Origin: Triplophysa rosa
Lineage: Eukaryota; Chordata; Actinopteri; Cypriniformes; Nemacheilidae
Reading direction: 5' to 3'
Length of the DNA stretch: 64,000 nucleotides
Assembly: GCF_024868665.1 (NCBI RefSeq)
Contig: NC_079895.1
Coordinates: forward strand, 11,524,055-11,588,054
Program-made: the position numbers and the translations under genes
Shown here: one piece after another, positions 12,820-25,857 of the stretch
How the letters are laid out: every line of letters starts with the position of its first letter
Numbering within the stretch: position 1 is the stretch's first letter
The notes under the pieces: generated by a model
The model's input: only the letters and a program-made list of their open reading frames with translations
Told to the model about the DNA's origin: nothing
The model's database searches: none

Positions 12820-13290
12820 CAGCTGCGGGGAAAAATTAACAGGCGATTTCAAAATAGACCATTTCTATTTCCAGTTGCGTTTAGGTAAAATGGTCATTTT
12901 TGTCTAATTCTGTGAACTACTAACAATATTTCTCCCATATTTCAAATAAAAATATTGTTTCTTTTTGCATTTATTTACAGAAAATGAAAACTGGAGAAAC
13001 AGGTCTAAATAACAGAAACTGCAAAGAAAACAAGTTCATATTCACTTTTAAGCAATACAACAGTAATATTTGTGCCTGCATTTAGGAAAAGTAAAAAAGT
13101 ATATGTGAAAACCTCGATTTTTATCACAGTTTTCATGTGTCTTGTCATGCTGTCAGTCTTTCACATTGCAGTTGGATGACTTTGTGTCACTTCTGAGGTT
13201 TGATTTTGTTGAAATTCAACAGACACTGGACTAGAATGGCCACAATACATCTAGAAATGCTAAATACATCAAAATTTGGAATTGTGGCTG
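12820..13290. mobile_element. TA-flanked inverted-repeat element, copy B
   Basis: Second copy of the family at 6785-7262. The left end CAGCTGCGGGGAAAAATTAA is preceded by TA at 12818-12819, and the right end reads AAATTTGGAATTGTGGCTG. It shares with copy A AGAAAATGAAAACTGGAGAA and the block around TTGTCATGCTGTCAGTCTTT. It has an extra segment near 13215-13245 relative to copy A. No transposase. Confidence 0.7.
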
Positions 13291-16200
13291 TGTGTGGCAT
13301 TTTACAGCAACATCATATGAGCAAGAGTGTGGCCAAAAATCTGAAAAGACCTTAAATGTTCTAGCAGAAATCAGCTATTCGTGTCTAAATATTTAAATAG
13401 ATCCAATTGACTGCCATCTGCTGCTGATTATTTGCTTTAAACTAGAAATGCCATTCGTTATCATCTATCAGCCATCATGTTGCTGCAAACTCATAGAACA
13501 AAATGTCAAAGCTGATTTAAAAATGTATGCAAATCAATTACACACCCAAAATAAAAATAATTAAAAACAATAAAAACAATTTTGGCCTGTGGGGTCAAAG
13601 GCAATAAGACAATGCAGCAGGATGACAACAGCTTCTTCTATTAGTTCTATTGTTCCCAAATCCAAAGCCCTATAAACTATTGCCCACCTCTCAGATTGAA
13701 AAACCACCACCTCAATAAAATAGACAATCCATGAGCTCTCCCGTCTGCACCTTTCATGGATAATTACAGAATACAATGTGGTTTAAATCAAGCCATCTAT
13801 TTTGATCTTGCCTGCTGCGAATTAGGTAGAACAGAAAGAAAAAGCAAACCAATGCACTGTATCTCCTCTTCAAACGGCTAATGCGTAATAATGTCTTTCC
13901 TGATTGTTACAGGCAGCGGGGCCACTTACAGAACAAGGTTTAAAAAAATTCCTTTTTCACAAATGATCCCTGACTTTACATTTACGTTGATTCACCTCGT
14001 CACCCCGATAGACCCGAAAGCAATGAACAAATGTCATATGCTCATAAAAAGATGGTAAAATACCTGTCACAGTAAAAACGGCAATGAACCGAGCCCCTGT
14101 TTCCTAGCCACTGTCTGGAAAAGGTCAAGAATCATTTAAAACTACCCAGAAACCCACAGGACCCAAGCACATGCTATAAACATTACTGACCATAGCAGTT
14201 TTGGTATGCCTGGATGGGCAAATGTCATTACTGCTGTCAAACACTATAAGCCTGCTGGTGTAATATGGTGTCTATATAAAAATATATTGCCTTCAGGCGT
14301 TCAATGGTATAGAGGCATTAAGAGACCATTTTCCCCAAAGATACTATTAAGGTTCAAATATTTTCTCAACTTGGCTCTGTGAAACATATTAACATATTCA
14401 TTAGCTGAAGAATATGCCATAAAAAGGAGATTGAAAGGATATGGTTGGAAAGTAAAATGAATTGCTAATATCAACGTGAATGTTGGGGTCTTAATAAAAT
14501 CTGGTCTTCCTAACACATAAAACCATATTTCAATGGTTACATTAGGCTGAATTTTCAGAATGATGTCTATTTTGATATGATAAAATATACTGTACATAAC
14601 ATAAACAAAAGTTAATTTCAGTTAGAATCTTGCTGTGCTGCATATCAGTCTGTATTTCGAGTGTATGATGAATGAAGGGATGACATCCTGTATACAATAT
14701 TAATAATAGATCGATTTAATGTACATTTTAATAATTATTTGTTTTATTACTTATATGTTTCAAAATTAAACCAACAGGCAACCTCAATATGTCAACTACA
14801 CATTTATTTTAATCCCATGTTTTCCAAAAAGTTTATGCGGTCTCGACACCATATAGGCTCCAAATAGTCTATTTGCTCACCTTTACAGCTCTGGCTTCCA
14901 GCGCTTCCTCTTAGCCGGATCAAGAAGTTCAGCTTCATTAGAAACTGAATGTTGCTGGTTAATGTGAAACACAGTTAAAGGGAACAGACTGCAGAGTCTC
15001 AGCAGAGTTGCCACTTCCACAAACACTAAATCACCTCATTGAAACCATGCCAGTTGTTCAGCAGTGAAAGACATTGGGGAGAGAAGGAGCAGTCAAATAA
15101 CTTGCCATGTGTTTTTATTTACGTGTTGATGTGATTGCAGTCTCTATTCGTGAGAGGAACACAAAGAGTAACGGTGTGCTAATAGCGTATGATCGAGGCA
15201 GAGAAATGTGGGTGGCTGGATAAATGGAGTCTACCGTATAACCTGAAAGGGCAATTGATGGTCATAGCAATTAAGATGCCATAATACTCAACAATTATGT
15301 CCTTTTAAGGCATTAAAGCATGAATGGAAAAACAGAAATGAAAAGTAAAAGTGAGAAAGAGTGGTTTTATTCTCTGTAATTCCCAGCCAGAAGAATCAAA
15401 GTGATTTAAAATCAGGTCAAATAAAACTAGCAGAAAACAAAGACAGGAATCGATACAGTGAGACGTGGCATGAAATGAAGCGAATTGGATCTCATCATGT
15501 CTTGTCTTTCTGTTTTGAAATAACACAGACTTTTTTAACGCTTTTCTACACTCTGATACGGAGTGCAAATATAATGTGTGAAGTTTAATGTGAGCTTGTC
15601 AAAATGTCAACTGAAAGTTGGTGTTTATTAAGTTTTGTGAAGAGGATATGGGAGCTGTTGGAAGAGTCCAATACTGATTTATGTCCAAAGATACATCAGC
15701 TCTGTTCCAAAACAACTAATAAACGTCTTCCTTCCAAAAGCTCTTGACCATCATGGAACCTCAGCAGTGACCCACTTGGAACAGCAAACCATTCAACATT
15801 CCTTCAGTCTGTTCACAAGCAGATCTTCAGCACCAAGGACAGCGGAACGCACAGACCAATCAGACGCGAGCCTGATAAACAACTGAATGCATATGGAGCT
15901 CATCAGCCTTGAGACAGTCATTCAGTTAGTCTTGACTATACGTATACGGCTTGTTTCCTTTGCTGTCATATAGACTTGGACGAAGATTAACCTGGGCGAC
16001 CCGACATCCCACGGCTTCTTTTCCCTTCACCCGCTGTGTCTGCATGACACCTTTGGTGACCCCACAAACACCTGCACCTACATATACCACGTTCATTCTT
16101 ATGACATTTCGCCCACATGCTGCAACCCCACCCCGCTGCACGCTAATAAAGACAGAAAACCGTTGTGGCAATCAGACCATTTTAATGGTCCTGAATAGAT

Positions 16201-17629
16201 CAATTTAATTTTCAAGGACATGATAATTGAAAAATTCCTGTCTTTGTTTCCAGTAACATATGTGAAATAATAGATATGGGTAAACAAATACACACACTTC
16301 ATGCCAAGAAAAGACGCACAAACAAGAGCACACAGATGCACATTTTCCTCACCCCTGCATAGACTAGGAACAATAAATAAGTGAATATGAAAACAAAAAC
16401 AAAAGCCATAATTGCTCAGAAATATCTTTACTTTTTTTTCAGAAAAAAATCCTGAATTTTGTACACCAAGGCTGGAGTGGTGAATTGCATTCTGTTGTCG
16501 AACAGTGAAGAAATGGTATACAGAAATCTGCCACAGGTGCACGCTTTTGTGTGACGCTGCCAGCAGAAGCAGAAAAGGTATTTAGAAATCTAATCTGATA
16601 CAATTTATTTCTGATTCCACAACAAAACGTTCCACAAACAGACCTGTGGCCACAGAGGTCAGGCACATCTGCGCGGCATGTCTCAGTCTATCAGCGTTTA
16701 AGTGGTGACAGCACCCAGAAATGGTTATAAGACAAACTGTACTATTGATCCGCTGTTTCCAACAAACAGAAGACCGGTCCACCATGACTAATGACTCGCT
16801 CAAAAATAATCTAATGATTACATGTTCAATAATTAGACGTTTATAAATCACTACCGCGTTCGGTCTGTAAATACAGGCGGGGGATGTCAGTAAAGGTTCT
16901 GTGGGGGAGACAGAGGAACAAAGAAGACTCGTATATTACAGCGTAATTGAATATTTGCTATCCACACGACATTTGGAGCCAAGCAACATGTAATCCATTG
17001 TGAACTGTGGTAAATGTTGCACAAAATCATTACACGTATGTTTACGGCAACCTAATGTTGTGCTAAAGAAATCTGATAGGTCATGGGTTGCAGTTCAGCT
17101 GGTGTCCTTGACATAAAAACGGATGAGTATGTCACAGATAATGTAAATCAACAGAAGGTCTCTCTCAAAAAGATCACGATTAATGGCGTGCTGTTTTATC
17201 CTGATATTACGAAACAGATTGTTTGATATTTTAATCCAGCATGTGATAAATCTGGGATGTTCACTGTACCGCATTGGTAATATTATAAAAACACCACAGT
17301 AGTATGATAAGACACCAATAATAATAAATACTTATACTTTTAAAATTGGAATAAACATTTATTCGGAAAGTAATGCGCTAGAATTACTGGACTTATAGGA
17401 TAGCAACACCACTAGATATTCTACTCAAAACTGTTTATGTCATCACACTTATTATATCTTCAGATCAAAATATTTGTTTTGTGGCTTTTAACATGTCACA
17501 AAGAAGAAATTAGTAATTACGATAATTCTGATCTGATGTGAACAAACCAATAGCTCATTAGCCTAACAGCAGCCTGTTTTTGGTTGCTAAACAACATAAA
17601 ACGTGCCATTAATATACTGTAGAATATCT
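13291..17629. other. Long non-repeat intergenic stretch, no gene seen
   Basis: About 4.3 kb without recognised mobile elements. The longest open frame, 16099-16542 on the minus strand, has no domain and overlaps frames on the other strand. Short palindromes occur but no structured element. Confidence 0.5.
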
Positions 17630-17835
17630 CAGATCTCGTCCCCCATTGACTCCCATAGTATTTATATTCCCTACTATGGCAGTAAATGGGGGATGAGATT
17701 TGTTTGCCTACTGACATTCTTCCAAATATCTTCCTTTGTGTTTAACAGAACAAAGAAATTTATACAGGTTTGGAATAATCTGAGAGTGAGTAAATGATGA
17801 CAAAATTTTCATTTTTGGGTGAACTATCCTTTTAA
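17630..17835. mobile_element. Palindromic MITE, 5'-shortened copy, 'actactatgg' subtype
   Basis: The arm CCCCCATTGACTCCCATAGTA is mirrored by TACTATGGCAGTAAATGGGGG around a 10-bp loop, and the right end GGGTGAACTATCCTTTTAA is that of the TTAA family. The left terminus is missing. Further copies of this subtype lie at 29439 and 38580. Confidence 0.8.
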
Positions 17836-18073
17836 TGTTGAGAGTCTGATGCCAAATTTAGTGGCTAGCCTATACGTTTTATACCATGTTTTAGTGTATC
17901 TCCCAAAGGCTATAAGCATATTCTGTAGTGGTGAAGAGAGAGACAGAGAGAGCAGAGGTGGAGAAGTGCATGATGAATGAAGAAGAGATGACTGATCGGA
18001 TGACATGGGGCTGTAGGGTATATCTCCACTCCCACTGGTGAGCAACTGAGCTCTTATTACCCATCCAGCTCAC

Positions 18074-18147
<74 letters not shown>

Positions 18148-19849
18148 TACTTTATTATACATACACACAAACAGCACCACATACAGCCCAAATTACACAT
18201 TACAGACACGTATGCACACACACTAGTAGTTTACATCTGTGGGTCAATGTCAGAAGAAGCTGACGGCAAATGTGTTCATCAACACTCTTCATGAAATTGT
18301 CCTCCCTCCCATATCTTCATTTTTTTATACTTATGAATGTCACTATGGGGGTTGGGCAAAATTCAGAATTAGAGAACTGGCTGCCTTGCAAAGCTAAATT
18401 TCCCCAACAGGACGCTGAACTAGAATGACAGAACAATTTACTGCATTATGATGAAAAAAACAGAGGAATAACTCAAGAACAAAATGAGCAGGAACTTCTT
18501 GTAAGTCTGCATAATGTTGGATTTCTTTTGAAATGTGAATTTGTTTTTATTTACCATGTTCTATAAAACGTTCTTTGATTTTTTTATTGTCATCATAATA
18601 TAAACAAAATATATTCTTATAGAAGGTATTTCAAACATTATTGTTTATGTATTATGGAAATATCCAGTATTTCAATGTAAAAGTTGAATTTCAATTATCC
18701 ATCCTCAAAACCTTGGTCACCACACACAAACAGAATGCTCTACTTTAATCTGCGTTTCTCATTGGAGTGCATGTCCAGCTCGGCCTAAATGACATCTCAT
18801 GCCCATTCCCAATCCCACTTCCCCTCTTTCTCCCATGTCTCCACATCTGTCTTTGTCAAAACTGAAAGTTGATTCATCTCCTCCAAATCACTCGTTCCCT
18901 CTCGCTTCTCAACCCCTAGGCAGCTCTGAAGAGAAAAGATCGAAATTAAGCAGAAGAAAGAGAGGCAAGAAAAGAAGAAATCGGGTGGATGTGACAGCTT
19001 CAGAAGAGAGATCAGAGGGCGGGCGTCCACTCATCCTGCCGGGCAGAAATGCAATATCTTACCTATACAACCTCTCCGTCACCATCGGCCCCAAATAGCA
19101 CATAAAACCACTCAGCTGCGGAGAAATAAACTAACAACAGATGCAGCAAAAACAAGGTGTCAAGGGAAATGGTTTCATCAAGTCTAGCTCATAAAAATGG
19201 AATTTATGGACACAAGGTTTTCTCTTTTTTGTTGTTGCTCTGCAAGCGCTCTCTCTCTCTCTGATCGTACGGACCCCCTGTACTGACCAGCAAGCCTGTT
19301 CACGCCATCACTGCGGCTGTAATCAAGGCCAGGGTCGTAACTCACAGGGCAGCACAAAGAGAAATTGTGGCTGAATCCATTAAAAAAGGGGAAGAAAGCT
19401 TTGAAAGAAATCACACAGTGAGGTTTGAGTCTAGTAAAAATGTCCTGATAGACTTGTAACTCCTGCTTCACTCTCCTTTTCTTATGTTTCAATGTTCTGT
19501 GGGTTTGTCAAACTCATTATTTTTACACTCTCCTCATTTTTCTAACGCATTGGGACTATACTCTGAATTTATTGCTACTATATTGTATATTGCACTCTAT
19601 ATAGTGTGAATAAAGTGGGGTAAATGTTGGAGTGGGAAATTTAAGGGTAATCATTTGTCATTGTATATTATTTTAGTAGAAAAAGAAAAATTCCCCTAAA
19701 TATTTAAAATTGCTATGACATAATACATACTATGACTATGAATTTACTGTATTGTATTTTGCATACTACTTCGAACACAATCTCACAGCAATTCTTAACT
19801 ATTTTGGTGGCTAATTCATTAAATTAAATTATTAAATGATTATGTGGAA
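17836..19849. other. Intergenic stretch with a long CA microsatellite
   Basis: About 2 kb holding the CA tract at 18075-18144, otherwise non-repeat. The overlapping frames at 18797-19098 on both strands lack domains. No gene is supported. Confidence 0.5.
18075..18144. repeat. (CA)n microsatellite, about 35 units
   Basis: Seventy bases of uninterrupted CA. The repeat explains a spurious minus-strand valine/cysteine-repeat frame. Confidence 0.95.
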
Positions 19850-20208
19850 CAGTACACCATTCAATGCATATACTTAAATACCTTATATTATAAAGAACTA
19901 CAGTGTATTAAGACATTAGATTATGAAGTGTTATGTTTTTATTACCTTAGAATAAGCTATTTCTTTACACGGCGGCTCCCCTTGCATGGAATTGGCCATG
20001 TTGTATCTACAGTATCCCTAAATGCACAAACTGCTCTACAAAAACTCTAGTGTTTCATAAATAGGCTATCTCCTTCGGCAAAGAAGCAAAAATATGATGA
20101 CTTCTTAGTTCTGCGTCAGCCACCTTAGTGCTTCGAAAGGGAGGGGGTGCATTGGTTGCAATTCGCTAACCGCTAAATGCCACTAAATTTCATACAATGG
20201 ACCTTTAA
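19850..20208 (-). mobile_element. TTAA-ended 'aaaggtccatt' repeat, minus-strand copy
   Basis: Read on the minus strand it begins TTAAAGGTCCATTGTATGAA and continues through a block with TCGAAGCACTAAGGTGGCTG and TTTGCCGAAGGAGATAGC. The same order is seen on the plus strand at 45753-46100, with about three quarters of bases matching by eye. Both copies start TTAAAGGTCCA. Class unknown; a non-autonomous DNA element is likely. Confidence 0.7.
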
Positions 20209-22061
20209 ATGCAGCGTTGTTGTTATGTGTTTTTATTACTTAAATGTACAAATCCGCCAGTTACTTGTAATTCAGTTAAATTCAGTTTCAAATTGTAAAA
20301 AGGTCAAGCCAACCGCACTACATTATGGGATACTGTGGCGTGTTCCACATAGTGTGCTCTGATTGCGTACTGCAGATTTTAGCAAACCTACTGTGCAAGG
20401 TCATTAGGGTATTCTATGCAAAATTTACATACTGCACACAGTTTACATAGCCTACTTAAAAGGATAAGTGTAATAGCATGCCATACTGCACATACCTCAA
20501 GTTTCAGAGCCCAAATTTTCGAGATGCCTCAAAGCAAGAGTCTGGCAGTGCACAGAAAATCCCACCTCCATCGTCTTCACGCCTCCTGTGAAGAATACAC
20601 ACATGCTCCACAATGCCCGGGAACTTTTTGCGTGCAGGGTCACATTCCATCAAGTCAAGGGGTGTTTGGATCTCAGCCTCCATTCTCCCCTCCAGGCCTA
20701 ATATGTTCCTTCTCATTGATTAGACTTCTTCACTCAGCCAGACGCCCACAACACGGGCAAATAAAAACATCACTCTCTGCTGGTTATCAATTGGTCAAGA
20801 ACAGCTGGGTCTGCATGGGAACATCTGCCGACACTTTATATTTATTTAAATATATTAATTTTCTCAAGCATGATTCTAAAAGAATAGCAAATATGATCAA
20901 ATGTGCTGCACGAGGACATCAACCCTGTTCATAAAAACCCCAGCTCTCATGAGCATTGTATCATTTGGAAAGCCAACCTTCCCAGCATGCCTGTTAGTTA
21001 TTAATACCTCATTGTTGGCTTTTTCTTGAGAGACCCAAGGAGGAAGATAAGAAGCATGCGTTCGCTCAAGACTCCCGAGCGAAAGGGGGGAAATGGTTCT
21101 GTCAACCCCCCACCCCCGCACGCCCCGATTTGACATGCAAATAAGAGCCTCATTTGCATCTACCTGACTAAACAAACTGGAATTAGAGGAGACAATCAGC
21201 ACACATAAGAAGTGAGAAATTAGATCAGAAAACACCTCTCCCCAGGCTTATAAATAATTCAGCATTGTGTGTTTTAAGAACTAGCGCACTGGCTTTAAGA
21301 AGCTCTCGTGTTTGTGCTGATGCGATGAGATCCGTGCCGTAGTTTGACTGTAGTTCCGAAGGAAATCTTTACTTGCTGTGGTTACAGATGGTGACTCCTC
21401 GTGATGATCGGGGAAGCTGGGACGCAATTTTTCCGCATTGTGGTCATATGTATGCACACATGTGAGTGTAATCCGATGTTTCTTGCATGGGGAGATATTT
21501 TTGACCTGAAAATGAAGCTCCTGGATCGACGTAGACAGCCGTCAGCTTGCCGGCATGCTCTTAATTAGAAATCAGCATCCGTACGCCCGATCTACCTTGG
21601 CCGTGCTACACGGGACTTTATGCTAATGCAGCTCTGCTTTAAAGGAGCAGCTAACCCCCTCTTTGACAGAAAACACTCCTTGAATTGGAAAAAGAACAAC
21701 AAGCAGGTGAAACTCACCTCTGAGGGCAACTCTAACACGGCTGGGCTGGGGTGAAAGGTCAAAGCTGATTGCCAGACCAAATGACTTAAATGATGACCAC
21801 ACAGGCGCTTTGGAAAGAGGAGCGAGGTGTCATGACAAACATAAGAGCACGCATATAAATGCCTCAAAGTTGCCCTTCGAAATGAATGCTTTAATAGTGT
21901 TCATCTAATGCACAATTTAGTTCCAAGATTCTTTGCAAAGCCTCAAAGTCCTTGAGTATAAAGAATGCACTAGGCTTATCAGGTGTACCGCGAGCTGTCA
22001 ACAAGCATACACAGTAACAACTTTTTAGTTTATTTTCATACAGGTTTAGCAGCTAGTAGCG
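20209..22061. other. Intergenic stretch including an octamer pair
   Basis: About 1.85 kb without a supported gene. 20285-20470 contains fragments (TTCCACATAGTGTGC, CATACTGCACACAG) that look like an old inverted-repeat element but could not be delimited. 20416-20934 is open for 172 codons with no domain. The most interesting part is 21100-21260. Confidence 0.45.
21135..21159. promoter_or_regulatory. Inverted pair of perfect octamer motifs
   Basis: ATGCAAAT at 21135-21142 and its reverse complement ATTTGCAT at 21152-21159 are separated by nine bases. Both match the POU-factor octamer exactly. The neighbouring 100 bp (ACTGGAATTAGAGGAG) are non-repetitive. Binding and function are inference. Confidence 0.35.
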
Positions 22062-22213
22062 CTGTTGAACAAAACCAGCATAAGCTGGGTTAGGTATGTT
22101 TTGATGCTGGTTTGACCAGCTTAAACCAGCTAAGGACCAGCACATGACCAGCTGAAACCAGCACAAACCAGCATCAAAACATACCAAACCAGCATATGCT
22201 GGTTTTTCAACAG
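22062..22213. mobile_element. Short 'accagc' inverted-repeat element
   Basis: The ends are inverted repeats: CTGTTGAACAAAACCAGCAT at the left and ATGCTGGTTTTTCAACAG at the right. The interior is built from ACCAGC/GCTGGT words (TGACCAGCTTAAACCAGC). 152 bp, no coding potential. No clear target duplication could be read. Confidence 0.75.
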
Positions 22214-22711
22214 GGAGCTAGCTAGCTCCTTTGTATTATAGCTTTTTAAACTATATGGTACTGATCATTTTTAATGAACTACAGTATGTATGAAAGCTCT
22301 CTGGGATTCACTAGTTTGTTCAAGCTAAAAAAGCTGGGAATAAGTCACAAAAACCAAACAAGCTCATTTCACGTCATGAGAGCAAATTGACAGAATTAAA
22401 TATGTAGACAAGATAAAAAAGTTTAAGAACCTACTGCAATACTTTCGTTTTGTTTCACTTTTTTGATGATGTTTTTCCTTCTGTCTTACCACCCCACGTT
22501 TGATGCTGCAGGCAGCGCTGGAAAACAAAACAGTCATTAAGAAAAGGAACTTGTTTCACCAAACTATAGGAATCCATCATACCGTGTGTCCCAGTTGTTG
22601 CCTGTGTGTCGCCTCACGCTCTCTGTATCTCTTTTTAATGTGAAATCCATGAACATCATGCGTCACTGAGAAGAAAAAGTTCCAACGATACATTGCATGA
22701 TATACAGTATG
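22214..22711. other. Non-repeat intergenic stretch
   Basis: About 500 bp of AT-rich sequence. No gene or repeat was recognised. Confidence 0.45.
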
Positions 22712-22807
22712 TACAGTGAGGTCTAAAATAAGAACACATTAAAAAAAAAGTAAACAAAGTTTTACATGAAAAGAAAACAAATGCTATGATTTAAAATGAA
22801 GTATTTA
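22712..22807 (+). mobile_element. Possible Tc1-like terminal fragment
   Basis: TACAGTGAGGTCTAAAATAAG has the TA-CAGTGAGG start typical of teleost Tc1/mariner termini. No second terminus or transposase was found nearby; it abuts the element starting at 22808. Confidence 0.35.
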
Positions 22808-23026
22808 CACTCTAAAAATGTTGGGTTATTTTTAACCTAGCGTTGGGTCAAAAAGGGACATAACCAACCAATGGGTTCTAAATTAACCTATGCTGGGTTG
22901 TTTCAACCCAACATGCTGGGTTGTTTGAATCCATTGCTAGGGCAAATATAAAATTTTGGGGGGTTAATGTAATTAGTACATCCCTTTTAGACCCAATGCT
23001 GTGTTGAAAATAACGTAGGATTTTGC
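22808..23026. mobile_element. 'Ttgggtt' inverted-repeat element
   Basis: The left end AATGTTGGGTTATTTTTAAC is mirrored by the right end GTTGAAAATAACGTAGGATT read on the other strand. The interior contains repeated GCTGGGTTGTTT words. About 220 bp, non-coding. Confidence 0.7.
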
Positions 23027-24724
23027 AAATTGTGACGTTGCCCAGTTTCTTTACAAAAGTTTCCTGAGGTAGCAATACGTCAAATTTAAATATTTAATTA
23101 AATCTCCATGATTAAAAAAACAATTTGCCATTAAATAACGTCCAATCTCTTCAAGTAACTTCCTGTCAAAAATATTTATTAACAAAGTAAAGTAAAAAAG
23201 CCAAAAAATGATATGGTCAAAAAACTGTATCAATACAATCGTTTTGATAAACCAGAGCCGTTGAGCGAGAGAGAGTCACGACAACGGAAATTCGAAATCT
23301 TTGCGTGTCACGTGATTCATGGAGCCTTCAGATAGTTCAAGGAAATTCTGTTTTCTCTTTAAATGCTTTATTTCTTTCCTTTTTTATTCATTTAATGACT
23401 TACGTCTTTAAATGGGTTAAAAGTTTGTCACAATCAGTCTGTTTAGCAGCAGCTCCATGCGTTACTAGTAACTTTCGGGAACTATTGAGAGACTCCATGA
23501 ACTGCCATTGCTTTGAAAAAAACTGTTCCATTGGAGTCAACAGAGTTAACGCAACTCTCAATGGCTCTGTGATAAATTAAGTCATCTCGGGAAATGACAT
23601 CACTATCATTAAGTTACCTAATTGGAGCCTCCAGAGTTTTTTATAGCAACTTTTCATTTAAATCATAGCTGATAATACTATTTGACATTTATGCTGCAGA
23701 GAAAAAGAAAACAGTTCTCAGGCATTTGGATATTTATTTACTTTCAGACAGGCCCCGGTTATAGACCCACTGGTACATATTAAAATTCCATACTGTAGCT
23801 CTGTTCTAAAAAAACGTTCTTTCAATTCTGCTGTTCCTTGGAAGAGATTATCTGTCCCCATCTCTGAGCATTTACCATTCCTCTCAGAGGAAAAGTTCAG
23901 CCACCTTTAAATTGCTAAATCACGCCCTGACTGGCTATAATCTCCCGTTTGCTTTTCTTTCCACATGGTGGCTTTAAATCCTACTCTACCCACCAGAGAT
24001 GGCAGATGGGAACGTGGAGCTGCAAATTCTTGCCATCCCATCTTTCCTGGTCTTGTGGAGCAATCGTGCAGGCCAACCTCTGAAGAATCTTCCCCTGCTC
24101 GGTCTGTCTGCCACACTTGAGGATGTTCCAGCCTGCAGTGTGTGAGCACAACGGCCAGATGCTGTGCGATGTTTGAACACAACCTCATCGCTCCAACAGC
24201 AGAACAGGCTGGTCGCTACCCAGCGCCTTCAACAGGGCATCTTATTTCCTACAGACTCAACTGACCTCCAGTTACACACCATCTGTCCTCAACCAAGACA
24301 GCATGCGCTTTAATTCACTAAAGGCTGTTCTCCTCTTCAAATATGTACTCGGTGATTGGAAGCATTAGGAATTCAATTTAACAGAGGATGTTTGCTTAGG
24401 CATACACAATGCAATTTGAAGCTGAGACTTGTTTCCCTCACTGTGACTTCACAGTGGGTTACATCAGGATTGGGAAATTCCTGAAACGCTAGCGGTCAGA
24501 GAGAGGAGGTGGTGATCTGGATATTGTGACTCACGGTTACACGTTTCACAACAAAGGTTTAACTCCTGTTGTGATGGTAACAACAGATTCAAGATCCCAT
24601 CCTCCTTTACTGGATTTGGCAGCTATTGTTAAGGAATCACAACAGTACAGTAATATGGGTTGCACAGGCAATTCTAAGACCAGTGGATATTCAGAGCTTA
24701 GCTCAGACATCCAGGGAATGCATT
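23027..24724. other. Non-repeat intergenic stretch, no gene seen
   Basis: About 1.7 kb. Two overlapping minus-strand open frames at 23907-24188 lack domains and initiation context. No repeat was recognised. Confidence 0.5.
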
Positions 24725-25015
24725 AAAAAAAAAAGAAGGTTCTAAAAGCGTTCGCCAAAGCAATGCTGTTCGTAGTAAAACATTATTTTACGAATATTCT
24801 TTTATGAACCATAAACGTTTTGCCTTAATCAATTCATTACAACATCGGAAGAATGTTCTTTGTTGTGGAAAAAGGTTCTTCAGGCTATAAAAAATAAGAA
24901 AGAAATGTTTCTTAAAATAACTTTTAAAGAACGGGTCTTTGAGGAACCAAAACTGGTTATTTTATGCCATCGCTGTATAACATTTGTAGCAACTTTTTAA
25001 GACTGTGCTGGCCCT
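24725..25015. repeat. Possible 'ggttctt/aagaacc' repeat remnant
   Basis: AAGGTTCTAAAAGCG, AAAAAGGTTCTTCAGGC and CTTTGAGGAACCAAAAC are reiterated GGTTC/GAACC words as found in a common teleost inverted-repeat family. Boundaries are approximate. Confidence 0.35.
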
Positions 25016-25027
25016 TTTTTCACTATA

Positions 25028-25182
25028 GCTTTCCTATTGCTCAGTGGTTAGAGCATGGTAGCAACGCCAAGGTCATGGGTTCGGTCCCAGAGATTGCACA
25101 TTCTAAGAAACAAATGTTTAGTATAATACAATACAAGTCGCTTTGGATAAAAGCGTCTGCCAAATGCATGAATTTAAATGTC
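25028..25182 (+). mobile_element. tRNA-derived SINE with L2-type tail, copy 1
   Basis: The 5' part is tRNA-like, with an A-box-like TTGCTCAGTGGTTAGAGCA and a B-box-like GGGTTCGGTCCC. The 3' part contains CGCTTTGGATAAAAGCG (25139-25155), a six-bp stem with GGATA loop like the 3' tail recognised by L2-clade LINE reverse transcriptase in fish. This copy has a diverged anticodon arm. A working tRNA gene is excluded by the poor folding and tail. Confidence 0.85.
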
Positions 25183-25447
25183 AAATGGAATAAAGAATCT
25201 TCTGGCCAACAGAAAGCTTCTTTAGATATCAAAGGCTGTTTATGTAAATAGTTATTTTATAATCATTTGCTACACCTTTATTTTTAAGAATCATAATTTA
25301 GAATATGGTAAGCTTTATAATAAACATTTAAACATTACATTTACAAGAAATTACTTGAAGTAAATCTCTAAATATTCCTGAAGATATAATAAAAAATCCC
25401 ACTAACCCTTAAGCCCCGGTAGGCCAGACAACTTCAAAAGAGCAGGA
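25183..25447. other. AT-rich non-repeat stretch
   Basis: Nothing recognised. Confidence 0.4.
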
Positions 25448-25857
25448 GTTAAAGGAATAAATCACCTGGTCCCCATTGACTTAAAGGAGTAGTTCACTTC
25501 AAAATGAAAATTCTGTCATCATTTACACGCCCTCTTGTCATTTCAAACCTGTATGACTTTCTTTCTTCTGCAGATCACAAAAGAAGATATTTTGAAAAAT
25601 GTTGGTAACAGAACAGCACAGCCCCCCATTCACTTCTTTTGTAACCAATGCAAGTGAATGGGGGGCTGTTAACAACATTTTTCAAAATATCTTCTTTTGT
25701 GTTCTGCGGAAGAAAGTCATACAGGTTTGAAATGACAAGAGTACAAAAACAACAGAATTTTCATTTTAAAGGTGAACTACTCCTTTAACTATAGTAATCT
25801 TTATTCCTACTATGGAAGGGCAATGGGTAGCATTTTTCGGGTGAAATATTCCTTTAA
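25448..25857. mobile_element. Palindromic TTAA MITE (outer copy), split
   Basis: The left part 25448-25484 (TTAAAGGAATAAATCACC then CCCCATTGAC) and the right part 25785-25857 (CTATAGTAATC to GAAATATTCCTTTAA) belong to one small palindrome. It is interrupted by the complete element at 25481-25788. The TTAA at the join is duplicated, as expected for an insertion at TTAA. Confidence 0.75.
25481..25788. mobile_element. Palindromic TTAA MITE (inner copy)
   Basis: It starts TTAAAGGAGTAGTTCACTTC and ends GGTGAACTACTCCTTTAA, with perfect TTAA at both ends. It is 308 bp, with mirrored cores GCCCCCCATTCACTTC and GTGAATGGGGGGCTG. Its last 77 bases are identical to 31523-31599. Confidence 0.9.

Noticed and set aside
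16099..16542. 147-codon minus-strand open frame
   Set aside because: No recognisable domain and conflicting frames on both strands.
18075..18144. CRISPR-like or tandem array
   Set aside because: Simple CA dinucleotide repeat without spacers.
20416..20934. 172-codon plus-strand open frame
   Set aside because: No domain; a minus-strand frame overlaps it; composition looks like non-coding DNA.
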